NCBI GenBank assembly: GCA_903911145.1
Contig: CAIWCD010000018.1
Location: 62,001-126,000, forward strand
Length of the DNA stretch: 64,000 nt
Origin: an uncultured delta proteobacterium
Lineage (GTDB): Bacteria > Myxococcota > Myxococcia > Myxococcales > 40CM-4-68-19
Direction: 5' to 3'
This document shows positions 24,527 through 33,015 of this stretch, in pieces (the first letter of the stretch is position 1; the number at the start of each line of letters is the position of its first letter). A program made the translations under genes and the position numbers. The notes beneath the pieces were generated by a model. That model saw nothing but the letters and a program-made list of their open reading frames with translations, was not told where the DNA came from and made no database searches.

Positions 24527-26005
24527 TCATGCCTTCGCGACGGCCGCGCGCCAGCGGGAGAGGTGCTGCTCACGAAGTTCGAGCTTCATCTTGGGCGCGA
24601 ACTTCTTTCCCCCGCGCACAGCGGCCTTGAGCTCCGCCGTTCCCTTGAACATTCCCGCGCCGAGACCTGCGAGCATTGCGGCTCCGAGCGCGGTTGTCTC
24701 GACCATCCGCGGCCGCTCGATCTGCGTCTGCAGGAGGTCGGCCTGGAACTGGAGGAGCAGGTCATTCTGCGATGCGCCGCCGTCAACGCGGAACATCGGC
24801 ATCGGGTGACCGATGTCCTGCGCCATCGCTACGGCGAGATCGTGAATCTGAAACGCGATCCCCTCAAGTGTCGCGCGCGCGAGGTGGCCGGCAGTCGTAC
24901 CGCGATCGAGTCCGCAGATCATGCCGCGCGCTTCCTGTCGCCAGTGCGGTGCGCCAAGTCCCGCGAGCGCCGGAACGAAGACGACGCCGTTGCTGTCAGG
25001 CACGCTGCGCGCGAGCGCTTCGATCTGCGACGACTCGTCCACGAGGCCCAATCCGTCGCGCAGCCACTGCACGGCTGCTCCCGCGATGAACGCCGACCCC
25101 TCGAGCGCATAGGTCGCTTCGGCGCCGATCTGCCACGCGACAGTTCCCAGCAGTCCATGCTTGGAGGTCACGGGCTCGGGGCCTGCGTTCATCAGCAGGA
25201 ACGCGCCCGTCCCGTAGGTGCATTTCGCCTCGCCCGCTGTGAAGCAGGCCTGGCCGAACAGGGCCGACTGCTGGTCTCCCGCGATCCCCGAGATCGGGAT
25301 GCCATCCGGGAGGACCTTGAGCCCCTTCGTGCGGCCGAACTCGCCCGCGCTCGGTTTGATCTCCGGCAAGAGAGCGCGAGGGATCCCGAAGAGAGACAGC
25401 ATCTCGTCGTCCCACTGGCGCGTCGCCAGATCCATCAGGAGCGTACGCGAGGCGTTGCTTGGGTCGGTTGCGTGGGCCGTACCTCCCGTGAGCTTCCAGA
25501 GCAGCGCGCTGTCGATGGTTCCAAACGCCAACTCGCCCTTCTGTGCGCGAACGTCCGCGCCCTTCACGTTCTCGAGCAGCCAGCGAATCTTCGTGCCGGA
25601 GAAGTAGGCGTCGAGCACAAGTCCGGTGCGGGCGCGCACGAGAGACTCCTTGCCCTGTGCTTTGAGCGCGTCGCACATCGCGGCCGTTCGACGGCACTGC
25701 CAGACGATGGCGCGGTGGATCGGCTTCCCGGTGCGCCGATCCCAGATCGCCGTCGTCTCTCTCTGGTTCGTGATGCCAATCGCCGTGATCTCGTTGGCGC
25801 GCACGCCCGCCTGCTTGAGCGCGAGTTCGATCGACTTCAGGGTCGAACTCCAGATCTCGTCGAGGTCGTGCTCGACCCATCCGGGCTTGGGGAAGAACTG
25901 CCGGAACTCGACGCTCCCTTGGCCGCGCGCGTTCATGCGCCCATCGAAGACGATCGCGCGCGAGCTGGTGGTGCCCTGGTCGATGGCGAGCAGATAGCGG
26001 GGCAT
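24527..26005 (-). CDS. glpK: Glycerol kinase
   Basis: 492 aa. Phosphorylates glycerol with ATP to sn-glycerol 3-phosphate. The N-terminus YLLAIDQGTTSSRAIVFD is the FGGY phosphate-binding motif. RQFFPKPGWVEHD, ITNQRETTAIWDR and the C-terminal DGGASQNDLLLQFQADLL are standard GlpK blocks. Length is close to E. coli GlpK (502). GGGAG precedes the ATG. No glpF or glpD is adjacent; an esterase gene lies 78 bp upstream in the same direction, so glycerol released from esters could feed this enzyme (inference). Confidence 0.96.
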   Translation of the reverse strand: MPRYLLAIDQGTTSSRAIVFDGRMNARGQGSVEFRQFFPKPGWVEHDLDEIWSSTLKSIELALKQAGVRANEITAIGITNQRETTAIWDRRTGKPIHRAIVWQCRRTAAMCDALKAQGKESLVRARTGLVLDAYFSGTKIRWLLENVKGADVRAQKGELAFGTIDSALLWKLTGGTAHATDPSNASRTLLMDLATRQWDDEMLSLFGIPRALLPEIKPSAGEFGRTKGLKVLPDGIPISGIAGDQQSALFGQACFTAGEAKCTYGTGAFLLMNAGPEPVTSKHGLLGTVAWQIGAEATYALEGSAFIAGAAVQWLRDGLGLVDESSQIEALARSVPDSNGVVFVPALAGLGAPHWRQEARGMICGLDRGTTAGHLARATLEGIAFQIHDLAVAMAQDIGHPMPMFRVDGGASQNDLLLQFQADLLQTQIERPRMVETTALGAAMLAGLGAGMFKGTAELKAAVRGGKKFAPKMKLELREQHLSRWRAAVAKA

Positions 26006-26083
26006 GCGGTGTCTCCCGTCGAGGTGTTCCTGCGCCTGAAGAAGTCGACTTCTACAGCGATTGCGGTTGCGTCGGCATCCCGG

Positions 26084-26905
26084 TCATCCGTGCGACGCGT
26101 CTGTGCTGGTCCGGTTCGTGATTCTCGCGAAGAAATCGGCGACCGCCTCGCAGACGGCCGGCCCGTCTCGATCGACGGGAAGGACGTGCGCACTCTCGGG
26201 GAACATGCGCAGCTCGATGTGGCGTGCACCGAGCCGATCGGCAAGCAAGCGAGCGCCGCGCGGCGCGGCGGTTCGATCGCGCCCACCCTGCACGATGAGC
26301 GTTGGCACCCGGACCCGACGTGCGTGCGAGAAGGCCTCGTTCGACAGCAGCCGAAGCTCCCGGCCCCAGGCGAGCGGCGCGCGCGTCAGGCTGCCATCGG
26401 CGCGGAGCTCGGGATTCGCGCTTTCCGCCGGCGGCGCGACGATGTCTCGCTGGCCTTTGTTCAGGAAGATCGGAGCGCGCCCGACTGGCAACCGCCCAAG
26501 CGCCTCGGCGAAGATCCACGTTGTCCCGGCGAAACGCACGGCAGGGGCGAGCAGGGCCAGCGCGGTCAGCGCACGATCTCCTTGTCGCTGCCGTGTCTGG
26601 GCTGCGATTTCGATGGAGAGCAACGCGCCCGCCGAAAGTCCGGCGAGATAGATCCTCCGTGCGCCGCGCAGTTGCGACAGCGCGGCGAGTGCCGCATCCA
26701 GCAGGTCGGCTCGAGAGACGTTGAGCAGTTCTGTCGCCGAGGTCCCGTGACCCGGAAGGAGCGGCGCAACAACGTGCATGCCCGCTTGCGCGAGACGCTC
26801 TCCAAGCGGCCGCATCTCCGACGGCGCACCGCTGAAGCCATGCAGGAGCAGGCACGCGTCCGGTCCTTCGCCGAACTCGAACGCTGCCGAGGGAGATTCG
26901 AGCAT
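26084..26905 (-). CDS. Alpha/beta hydrolase, carboxylesterase-like
   Basis: 273 aa from the ATG at 26905. The sequence starts with a core strand and oxyanion motif ACLLLHGFSGAPSEMRPLG. It then has the nucleophile elbow YLAGLSAGALL (GxSxG), an acidic residue in LIVQGGRDRTAA, and the catalytic His in PESAHVLPVDRDG. The SAH.L.VD ending resembles Est30-type carboxylesterases, which cleave short-chain or monoacylglycerol esters. The upstream in-frame extension to 27094 is Cys/Arg-rich and unlikely to be translated. No clear ribosome site was found, so the start is provisional. Co-directional with glpK. Confidence 0.82.
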   Translation of the reverse strand: MLESPSAAFEFGEGPDACLLLHGFSGAPSEMRPLGERLAQAGMHVVAPLLPGHGTSATELLNVSRADLLDAALAALSQLRGARRIYLAGLSAGALLSIEIAAQTRQRQGDRALTALALLAPAVRFAGTTWIFAEALGRLPVGRAPIFLNKGQRDIVAPPAESANPELRADGSLTRAPLAWGRELRLLSNEAFSHARRVRVPTLIVQGGRDRTAAPRGARLLADRLGARHIELRMFPESAHVLPVDRDGPAVCEAVADFFARITNRTSTDASHG

Positions 26906-27026
26906 GCGCCGCGGTAGCACGCAGCCACGCAGGCCGGCAATCCTCTTGCGCGCGCAGCCCCACATGCGGCGCATTGGCGTAGAAGGCGCACGCAGTCCCC
27001 GCCGCAGAACTCGCGAAGGAGCACCC

Positions 27027-27329
27027 ATGGCCGATGATCCGAAGACTCCGCAGGCGCACCAGCACCAGATGCAGCTGCATATCGACGACACCATCGCGCA
27101 GGGGATCTATTCCAACATGGCGATGGTCCATCACAACGAGACCGAGTTCGTTCTCGACTTCATGTACGTGCTGCCGCAGGTGCCCAAGGCGGTGGTCCGC
27201 TCGCGCATCATCACGAGCCCCAAGCACCTCAAGCGGCTTGTCGCGGCGCTGCAGGACAACCTCGTGCGCTACGAGGCGCAGTTTGGACGCCTCGAGCCCA
27301 GTGGACCGACAATGCCCCCGATGCACTGA
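27027..27329 (+). CDS. DUF3467-family small protein
   Basis: 100 aa from the ATG at 27027, with AAGGAG upstream. The motif DDTIAQGIYSNMAMVHHNETEFVLDF and then YVLPQVPKAVVRSRIITSPKHLKRL is the DUF3467 signature, a small beta-rich domain common in Gram-negative bacteria whose role is unknown. His/Gln-rich residues precede the domain, and a Pro/Met-rich tail ends it (GPTMPPMH). Divergent from the esterase gene. Confidence 0.9.
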   Translation: MADDPKTPQAHQHQMQLHIDDTIAQGIYSNMAMVHHNETEFVLDFMYVLPQVPKAVVRSRIITSPKHLKRLVAALQDNLVRYEAQFGRLEPSGPTMPPMH

Positions 27330-27636
27330 GCGGCGCGTTGCCTCAGTGTGGTGGAAAATGACGTTGGCGTGGCCGGCATTCATTGATTGATGTCGGATAG
27401 CAATCGATATGCCGTTGATATCACCTTCATATGCTCGATCGGGGGTCCGATTCGGGACCCGCACTGGTTCCATTTCGCGCCGCCAGCGGTCCTTTTCGAG
27501 ACCGCCTCACGCGGTCGAAACGGGCCTCGTCGAGTGATGTTCGCGTTGGCGCGCGGGCTGCATTCCATCCATCGCAAAACGCGGCAGTGAGCCGCAAAGC
27601 GGCGCGGGGCTTGATGCTCCGCGCAATGGAGGAGTC
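27330..27636. other. 307-bp spacer with no convincing gene
   Basis: Short open frames on both strands here have neither ribosome sites nor recognisable composition. The left part (27370-27435) is locally AT-rich, with GATATG, GATATC and CATATG words that could hold a promoter for the 96-aa gene, but no clear -35/-10 pair stands out. Confidence 0.5.
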
Positions 27637-27927
27637 ATGCTGGAGCGCGGAGGAGCAGGCGGTGAGGCAGAGGCAGGGCGCAGCGATGGCAGGAAGTTCG
27701 CGGCCTGGAACATCATCGAGCGCAAGAACAGCGACAAGCCAATCTGGAGTCGTGTCGGCACCGGGTTCGTCAATAAGGACGGTTCGATCAACGTCTATCT
27801 CGATTCCATTCCATTGCTGGGAAAGATCCAGCTCCGCGATGACAAGGACGCGCGAGATGCGACGCAGCCTCCGTGGGTGAGAAAGCCTCGTGCGGCAAGC
27901 ACGCTCGCGTCCGGCGATGAGGCGTAG
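27637..27927 (+). CDS. Small hypothetical protein (WNIIERK / SRVGTGFVNKDGS)
   Basis: 96 aa, function unknown. GGAGGAG precedes the ATG. The core AAWNIIERKNSDKPIWSRVG and TGFVNKDGSINVYLDSIPL looks like a small beta-sheet domain and is well formed, with ordinary amino-acid composition. The Gly/Glu-rich N-terminus and the tail after RDDKDARD look flexible. No signal peptide is visible. Its stop (27925-27927) lies 16 bp before the start of the HhH protein gene, so the two are probably in one operon. Confidence 0.7.
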   Translation: MLERGGAGGEAEAGRSDGRKFAAWNIIERKNSDKPIWSRVGTGFVNKDGSINVYLDSIPLLGKIQLRDDKDARDATQPPWVRKPRAASTLASGDEA

Positions 27928-27943
27928 CGTCGTGGGCTCGCGA

Positions 27944-28318
27944 ATGAAACGTGGGGCGCTGGGAATTGCGTTCGCAATGGGCGTGCTCGCGCCGTCGGTC
28001 GCGCACGCGATGCCTGGGCCGCGCCACAAGCACATCAAGCCGCCCGTCGAAGGAGTGTTGAACCTCAATCGCGCGAGTGAGGCAGAGCTCCGGCTCCTGC
28101 CCGGGATCGGGAAGGGGCGGGCGGCGCAGATCGTCGCGCGGCGGCAGGCGAAGCCGTTCGCGACTTTCGAGGATGTAGCTCGAATCAAGGGGCTGCGGCG
28201 GCTGGTGTCGAGGCTTCGACCGCATCTCTCTCTCGAGGGGCCGACCACGCTGCGTCCTGCCGCGCTCATCCCGAAGGCAGGGCCGATGGTATCGCCACCT
28301 GCGACTGCCCCGCCGTGA
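27944..28318 (+). CDS. Secreted ComEA-like helix-hairpin-helix protein
   Basis: 124 aa from the ATG at 27944. The signal peptide MKRGALGIAFAMGVLAPSVAHA is followed by a short linker and a ComEA-type helix-hairpin-helix unit (LNLNRASEAELRLLPGIGKG, then AAQIVARRQAKPFATFEDVA). This unit binds DNA non-specifically, and ComEA proteins capture DNA in the periplasm during transformation. The C-terminus is Pro-rich. An ATG at 27917 is an alternative start that would overlap the upstream gene. With type IV pili also encoded here, a DNA-uptake role is possible but unproven. Confidence 0.82.
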   Translation: MKRGALGIAFAMGVLAPSVAHAMPGPRHKHIKPPVEGVLNLNRASEAELRLLPGIGKGRAAQIVARRQAKPFATFEDVARIKGLRRLVSRLRPHLSLEGPTTLRPAALIPKAGPMVSPPATAPP

Positions 28319-28325
28319 GCGTTGC

Positions 28326-28355
28326 TTGACCGGGATGGGTTCTTCCGCGTAGAGC
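28326..28355 (+). promoter_or_regulatory. Candidate promoter of the cobalamin uptake operon
   Basis: TTGACC (28326-28331) and TAGAGC (28350-28355), spacer 18 bp. Transcription would start a few bases before the riboswitch P1 stem at 28378, a consistent position. Confidence 0.5.
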
Positions 28356-28377
28356 CGCGCGAACAACTTGTCTGACG

Positions 28378-28572
28378 TGCCGCCGTGGCGCCCCGGAAGG
28401 GGCCTCGAGGGAAGCCGGTTCAACGCCGGCGCGGTCCCGCCACTGTAGCCGGGCAGTCTCGAGCCGATGTGCCACTCGCCCAGTCATTGGGGCGGGGAAG
28501 GCGGGCCCGAGGCGCGTCGCTCCCCGCAACGGGAGCGGCATACCCGGAAGCCAGGAAACCTGCCCGGCGGCA
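28378..28572 (+). ncRNA. Cobalamin (adenosylcobalamin) riboswitch
   Basis: The closing stem P1 is TGCCGCCG (28378-28385) with CGGCGGCA (28565-28572), exactly complementary. The core contains GGGAAGCCGGTT (28409-28420) and GGTCCCGCCACTGTA (28433-28447), and the B12 box AAGCCAGGAAACCTGCC lies at 28548-28564. These are the conserved elements of the cobalamin riboswitch class. It lies about 40 nt before the ribosome site (GAGGGGAG) of the BtuB-like gene. High cobalamin should reduce expression of the whole uptake operon, probably by blocking translation initiation, since no T-run terminator is visible. Confidence 0.95.
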
Positions 28573-28612
28573 ACAGCTCGTTCACCTCTTCGAGAGAGAG
28601 AGGGGAGCTCAC

Positions 28613-30733
28613 GTGCCGTCGCCTCGCGCCCAGACTGGGCGTGTATTTTCTGCTGCTGCGCTATTCCTCGTCGCGGCCTTGCGTGCGCATGGCGAGAGCG
28701 CAGCGACAGTCGGAGCATTCCCCTCCGGCGGCGGAGTGTCGGACGAGATCTCGGGCGACGAGGTCGACATCCCTGTCGGGGCGGTGTCGCGGACACCTTC
28801 GGTGCCGACCACGGCCATCGACGTCGAGCGGTTTGCTGGCGAGCAGACCAGCGTCGCGGAGCTTCTCGCCGCTTCGCCGGGCACGACCGTGCGTGCGCTC
28901 GGTGGACCGCTGCAGACGGCGACTGTCTCTCTGCGTGGCGCCTCGGCCGATGAATCGCTGATTCTTCTCGATGGGATCCCACTGCATGGGCCGGGCGGTG
29001 GAGCCTTCGATCTCTCCGCGATTCCGGTGGCACTCATTTCACGGATCGTCGTTCACCGCGGCGTGCTCGGGGCACAACTCGGAGCGGGGGCGTTGGGCGG
29101 CGCGATCGAGATCGTCCCTCGCGCGGCGCAGGCGGAGACGCAGGTCGGTGTGCGTGGCTCGTTCGGTTCGTTTCAGACAGCGCAACTCGCGGGAGAGTTG
29201 TCGTGTGGCGCGTCGTGTGGAGCGCTGCAGGGCGTGACGGGGGCGATCCAGCTCGACCGCACTGGGGGCGGCTTTGGCTACCTGCGCAGCTTCACTCCCG
29301 ACGTGGCGGGCGCTCCGCTCGTGCAGGAGACGCGGCAGAACGACGATGCGACGAGGTTGGGGATTCTCGTGCGCGACGAGACAGAGATCGCCGCGGGCAC
29401 CACACTCGACGTCCTCGCGCTGGGGTCGCTGGGCGACCGCGGACTGCCGGGCCCGATCGGTGCCTTCACGCTTCGCTCTCGCTCGGAGGATCAGAGCGGG
29501 ATTGTCGGCGCTCGGGTGCGTCGTGCGGAGGGGAGTGCGGTTCTGTCTGCTCGCGCGTGGGCGCAGATCGATCGGGTCGTTCTCAATGGCTCGGGCGATG
29601 GATTCTCGTCGTGCGCTTCTGGAAACGATCGCTCGTGCGCGGAGCAGGAGACGCACAGCCTCTCGGCGCGCGGAGAGGTCGAGGCCTCGTTCCCGATCGG
29701 AGGACTGCAGTGGGCGACAGCGACGCTCTCCGGTGGCTCCGACTGGTTCGCCGGGCAGGGTGCGGGCGTGCATCGACGCGGCGTCGGGTCTCTCGCGCTG
29801 CACGACGAGTTCACGCTGCTCGGAGGAGCGCTGTCGCTCGCTCCGGCCGTGCGCCTCGATGCAATCGGAGCTGATCTCGCGGCGAGCCCTGCGCTCGCGA
29901 TCTCCATGCGACCGTTCGCCGGAGCGCAGACTCGCGCGGTGCAGCAAGGTGCGTCGGGGCAATCGATGCCGCTTCCCGCGTCGATGCAGTCCGCGCAACC
30001 CGCGCTCTCGACCGCGCCCCTGGCCAACGCGGACACCTCGCGCGGCCTCCTCGAGTTGCTTGCTCCCCTCGAGTTTCGGGCGAGCGCGGGCCTGTCGTTT
30101 CGCGCGCCGAGCTTCGCCGAACTCTACCTCCAGCAGGGAGGTACATCGCCCAACCCTTCTCTGCGGCCGGAGCGCGCGGGCTCGATCGACGTCGGCGCCG
30201 CCTATCACACCGCTCGCGTGACCGTGGCGGGGACGCTCTTCTGGTCCCGTTTTCGCGATCTGATTCTCTACGAACTCTATCCGCCTGCGAGGGAGAAGCC
30301 GTTCAACATCGGGCAGGCGCGGGTGCTTGGGGCCGAACTCGAGGCGCTCGTCGTGTTGCCGCTCGGCTTCACGGCGGAGCTTTCGTGGAGCTATCTCCAG
30401 GCCATCGACGAGCGCCCGGCCGCGACGGAAACGGGCCAGAAGCTTCCCTACCGACCGCCGCACCGCCTCTTCGCTCGCGCGGCGCGACGGGGAGATCGGC
30501 TCGAGGGATTCGCCGAGGCCGTTTTCTCCTCCTCGATGCCCCGCAACCAGTTCGGTACGACGTCGCTGCCGTCGCAGTTCACGCTTTCCTGTGGATTGGG
30601 TGCGCGCGTCGTCGGACCGCTCTGGGTGGATCTCGAGCTGAAGAACGCGCTCGACGACCAGACCCAGCAGGACCTCTTCCAGTACCCGCTTCCGGGCCTG
30701 TCTCTCTCCGCGATCGCGCGCGCCCGCTTCTGA
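28613..30733 (+). CDS. btuB: BtuB-type TonB-dependent cobalamin receptor
   Basis: 706 aa from a GTG at 28613 preceded by GAGGGGAG. A longer frame from 28385 would translate the riboswitch and is rejected. The signal peptide (FSAAALFLVAALRAHGESA) is followed by a plug domain (VSLRGASADESLILLDGIPL, VVHRGVLGAQLGAGALGGAI) and a beta-barrel ending in AIARARF with a terminal Phe. The barrel is longer than E. coli BtuB. Cobalamin as substrate is inferred from the riboswitch upstream and btuF-btuC-btuD downstream. Energy would come from a TonB complex such as the one at 6.3-8.8 kb. Confidence 0.9.
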   Translation: MPSPRAQTGRVFSAAALFLVAALRAHGESAATVGAFPSGGGVSDEISGDEVDIPVGAVSRTPSVPTTAIDVERFAGEQTSVAELLAASPGTTVRALGGPLQTATVSLRGASADESLILLDGIPLHGPGGGAFDLSAIPVALISRIVVHRGVLGAQLGAGALGGAIEIVPRAAQAETQVGVRGSFGSFQTAQLAGELSCGASCGALQGVTGAIQLDRTGGGFGYLRSFTPDVAGAPLVQETRQNDDATRLGILVRDETEIAAGTTLDVLALGSLGDRGLPGPIGAFTLRSRSEDQSGIVGARVRRAEGSAVLSARAWAQIDRVVLNGSGDGFSSCASGNDRSCAEQETHSLSARGEVEASFPIGGLQWATATLSGGSDWFAGQGAGVHRRGVGSLALHDEFTLLGGALSLAPAVRLDAIGADLAASPALAISMRPFAGAQTRAVQQGASGQSMPLPASMQSAQPALSTAPLANADTSRGLLELLAPLEFRASAGLSFRAPSFAELYLQQGGTSPNPSLRPERAGSIDVGAAYHTARVTVAGTLFWSRFRDLILYELYPPAREKPFNIGQARVLGAELEALVVLPLGFTAELSWSYLQAIDERPAATETGQKLPYRPPHRLFARAARRGDRLEGFAEAVFSSSMPRNQFGTTSLPSQFTLSCGLGARVVGPLWVDLELKNALDDQTQQDLFQYPLPGLSLSAIARARF

Positions 30734-30774
30734 CCTGATCGATCGCGAATCTACGCAAACCGAAGGACGACACG

Positions 30775-32031
30775 ATGACGCCGAATCCGATGACGCCGAA
30801 GAAGATGCGGGAGATGCTTTGTGTACCAATGATTGGAGTGCCAATGATTGGTGTTCAAACGATCGTGCTGGCCGCGCTGCTTTCGGCGTGCAGCGGCGGA
30901 GGCTATCTGGCGCCACCGCCTCTGCCGAGCACGACTCTTCCGTCGGGCGCGGCGCTCAAACCGTGGGTCGCGGGAGACCAGGGGCTCTCGAAACCGGAAG
31001 GGATGGCGCTGGCGGCGGACGGGCGCGCGTGGGTGACGCTGACGAACCTCGACGCCAACTACGCTGCGGCGGGACCGGGCATGCTGGCGGGGGTTGTGCC
31101 GAGCACGGGCGCGACCACGCTCATCGATCTCGCGCGCAGCGATGCAGGCGTTCCACCGGGCAGCGACGCTGGCGTCGATGAGCACGCGTGTGTGAATCCG
31201 GGCGCGGTCAAGAGCGACGAGGGGCTCCTGCTGGTCGCGTGCGGCGGCTCGTACGGAGCATCCACCGGACCTGGCCGCGCGGTCGTGCAGGTCAATCCAG
31301 TGAACGGTTCGGTGGCGCACTCGCTGGCTGCGCCTGGCGGATTTCAGCCCTACTCGCTCGCGGGTGGCCCGACGAAGATCTGGATCGGCGACACCAACAC
31401 CGCGAGCCTCGCCAGCATCGAGCGGAGCAGCTTCGCGCTCGCCGATGGGGCGGACAGCGCGCACCCGGCCATCGCGCTCCCCTGCACCGATGCCGCCGAC
31501 GCGTACATGTACGTCAGCGATCTGCTGGTGGACGGGAGCGATCTCTTCGCGCTCTGCTCGGCGGAACCGGACGGGTACATCGTGCAGCTCGACGCGACGA
31601 CGGGCGCGGTGAAGGGGAGCGCGCAGCTGGTGGGCGCGACTCCCGTGGCGATGGCACTGCTCTCGGATGGCCGCATCGCGGTCGTCAACTCTGTCGATGA
31701 GACGCTCGCGCTGGTCACGCGTGGCGCGGCGGGCCCGACGGTCCAGCGCGCGGTCTACACCTTCGCGCACGGCGCGGCGCTCCAGGATGTCAAGGCGCGC
31801 GGGATGTTCGTCTTCACGGTGTCGTCGGGTACCAACACGGTGCAGAAGCTCGACCTCTCGCAGACGGCGCAGAGCAAGATGCTCGTCGGCGAGGTCAACA
31901 CCGGCGACAGCAGCTATCCGTACAACATCGTTCCCCTCGACGACGATCAGGCGATCGTGAGCAACAACGGAACGGGCGTGCTCGTCGGCGTGAAGTTCAC
32001 GGGCTCGTCGCGCGATGGCGGAGCGAACTGA
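30775..32031 (+). CDS. Beta-propeller lipoprotein in the B12 operon (BtuG-like candidate)
   Basis: 418 aa. AAGGA precedes the ATG. The signal peptide carries a duplicated VPMIG motif from a dispersed repeat and ends in the lipobox LLSAC, predicting lipidation near residue 40. The mature part has repeated blade-like segments (PEGMALAADGRAWVTLTNL, AGGPTKIWIGDTNTASLAS, ALLSDGRIAVVNSVDETLAL, PLDDDQAIVSNNGTGVLVG), as in YncE/NHL-type beta-propellers. It lies between btuB and btuF (42 bp after btuB, directly abutting btuF). Bacteroides places the surface B12-binding propeller lipoprotein BtuG with BtuB, so a similar role is a reasonable inference; homology to BtuG itself cannot be judged here. Four Cys residues follow the lipobox Cys. 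Confidence 0.78.
   Translation: MTPNPMTPKKMREMLCVPMIGVPMIGVQTIVLAALLSACSGGGYLAPPPLPSTTLPSGAALKPWVAGDQGLSKPEGMALAADGRAWVTLTNLDANYAAAGPGMLAGVVPSTGATTLIDLARSDAGVPPGSDAGVDEHACVNPGAVKSDEGLLLVACGGSYGASTGPGRAVVQVNPVNGSVAHSLAAPGGFQPYSLAGGPTKIWIGDTNTASLASIERSSFALADGADSAHPAIALPCTDAADAYMYVSDLLVDGSDLFALCSAEPDGYIVQLDATTGAVKGSAQLVGATPVAMALLSDGRIAVVNSVDETLALVTRGAAGPTVQRAVYTFAHGAALQDVKARGMFVFTVSSGTNTVQKLDLSQTAQSKMLVGEVNTGDSSYPYNIVPLDDDQAIVSNNGTGVLVGVKFTGSSRDGGAN
30813..30864 (+). repeat. Short dispersed repeat, copy B (inside lipoprotein signal peptide)
   Basis: 52 bp containing two successive 15-bp units, GTACCAATGATTGGA and GTGCCAATGATTGGT, followed by GTTCAAACGATCGTG. Copy A (3401-3437) has one unit fewer but the same flanks. 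The units are translated as VPMIG-VPMIG-VQTIV. Confidence 0.75.
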
Positions 32032-33015
32032 GTGAACGCGGCGCAGGAACGGACAGTGACGCTGATTGCGAAGTCCACCGCTGCTGTCGTCGCGGCCGTG
32101 CGATCGGCACCGCGCCCATCGCGCGCGCGCGCCCCGTGGACCGCGTCGCATCTGGTCCTTGCGCGCCTGCTTGCATGCGTGCTCGCGACCAGTCTGGGCG
32201 CGGCCCGGAGCGACTCGGGCCCGCCAACGCCGCGGCTGCAAGCGCAGCCGGACCATCATCTCGGACCCGAGCCGAAGCGCGAGATCCATCGGGTGGTGAC
32301 GCTCGCGCCGTCGCTGACGGAGCTGGTGCTCGCGCTCGGCGCAGGCGAGCGGCTCGTCGGCGTGACCCGCTTTGATGACGACCCGCGCGTGGCGAGCCTG
32401 CCGCGCATTGGCGGCTACAACGATCCCGAGCCCGAGGCGGTGCTGCGGCTCGCGCCCGATCTCATCCTTGCGCAGCCGGCGCCGGAGAATCGCGGACCGG
32501 TCGAGGCGCTCGCCCGCCTCGGCGTGCCGATCGATGCGTTCAAGCTCGGCACGATGGCGGAGATCCAGACCGCGCTCCTGGCGGTCGGCGCGCGACTTGG
32601 GCTCTCCGCGAAAGCCGCGGCTCTCGTGCAGGAGCTCACTCTGCACCGCAGCGAAATGCGCACGCGTGCGCCGGCGAAGGGCGAGCGGGTGCTGCTTGTC
32701 TTTGGTCTCGACCCGCTCGTCGTCGCGGGCCGCGGCGGTTTCGCGGGAGAGCTGCTTGAGGACACCGGCGCGATCAATGCACTCGATGATCCACGGCCCT
32801 TCGTGCGGCTCTCTGCGGAGGCGGCCGTCGCATCGCATCCTGCGCGAATTCTCCTCTGCGGAGTCGAGTCGCCGAGCGGTCGGTCTGCGCTGCCGGGGCT
32901 GGCTGATTCGCTGGTGACGACGCTGCAGGGAACCGCTCTGATGCATCCCGGGCCGCGACTCGTCGAGGCGCTCGATCAGCTCGCGGCGACGCTGTCCCGC
33001 ACGGAGTCGCGATGA
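32032..33015 (+). CDS. btuF: Cobalamin-binding periplasmic protein BtuF-like
   Basis: 327 aa from a GTG that directly follows the stop of the lipoprotein gene. An N-terminal region of about 45 residues precedes a hydrophobic export segment (ASHLVLARLLACVLATSLGA). The binding domain begins VVTLAPSLTELVLALGAGERLVGVTRFDD and contains RIGGYNDPEPEAVLRLAPDLILA, the class III solute-binding layout of BtuF. Cobalamin as ligand follows from the riboswitch and the neighbours; sequence alone would also fit a siderophore-binding protein. The long N-terminus suggests that the true start may be further downstream. Confidence 0.87.
   Translation: MNAAQERTVTLIAKSTAAVVAAVRSAPRPSRARAPWTASHLVLARLLACVLATSLGAARSDSGPPTPRLQAQPDHHLGPEPKREIHRVVTLAPSLTELVLALGAGERLVGVTRFDDDPRVASLPRIGGYNDPEPEAVLRLAPDLILAQPAPENRGPVEALARLGVPIDAFKLGTMAEIQTALLAVGARLGLSAKAAALVQELTLHRSEMRTRAPAKGERVLLVFGLDPLVVAGRGGFAGELLEDTGAINALDDPRPFVRLSAEAAVASHPARILLCGVESPSGRSALPGLADSLVTTLQGTALMHPGPRLVEALDQLAATLSRTESR

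Noticed and set aside
24563-26917. 784-codon plus-strand frame across glpK and the esterase
   Set aside because: Shadow frame; glpK on the minus strand matches its family end to end.
27387-27590. 67-codon plus-strand frame in the spacer before the 96-aa gene
   Set aside because: No ribosome site and no recognisable composition or motif; overlapping frames on the other strand are equally long.
28385-28612. N-terminal extension of the BtuB-like frame
   Set aside because: This stretch is the cobalamin riboswitch and its expression platform; translation begins at the GTG at 28613 after a good ribosome site.
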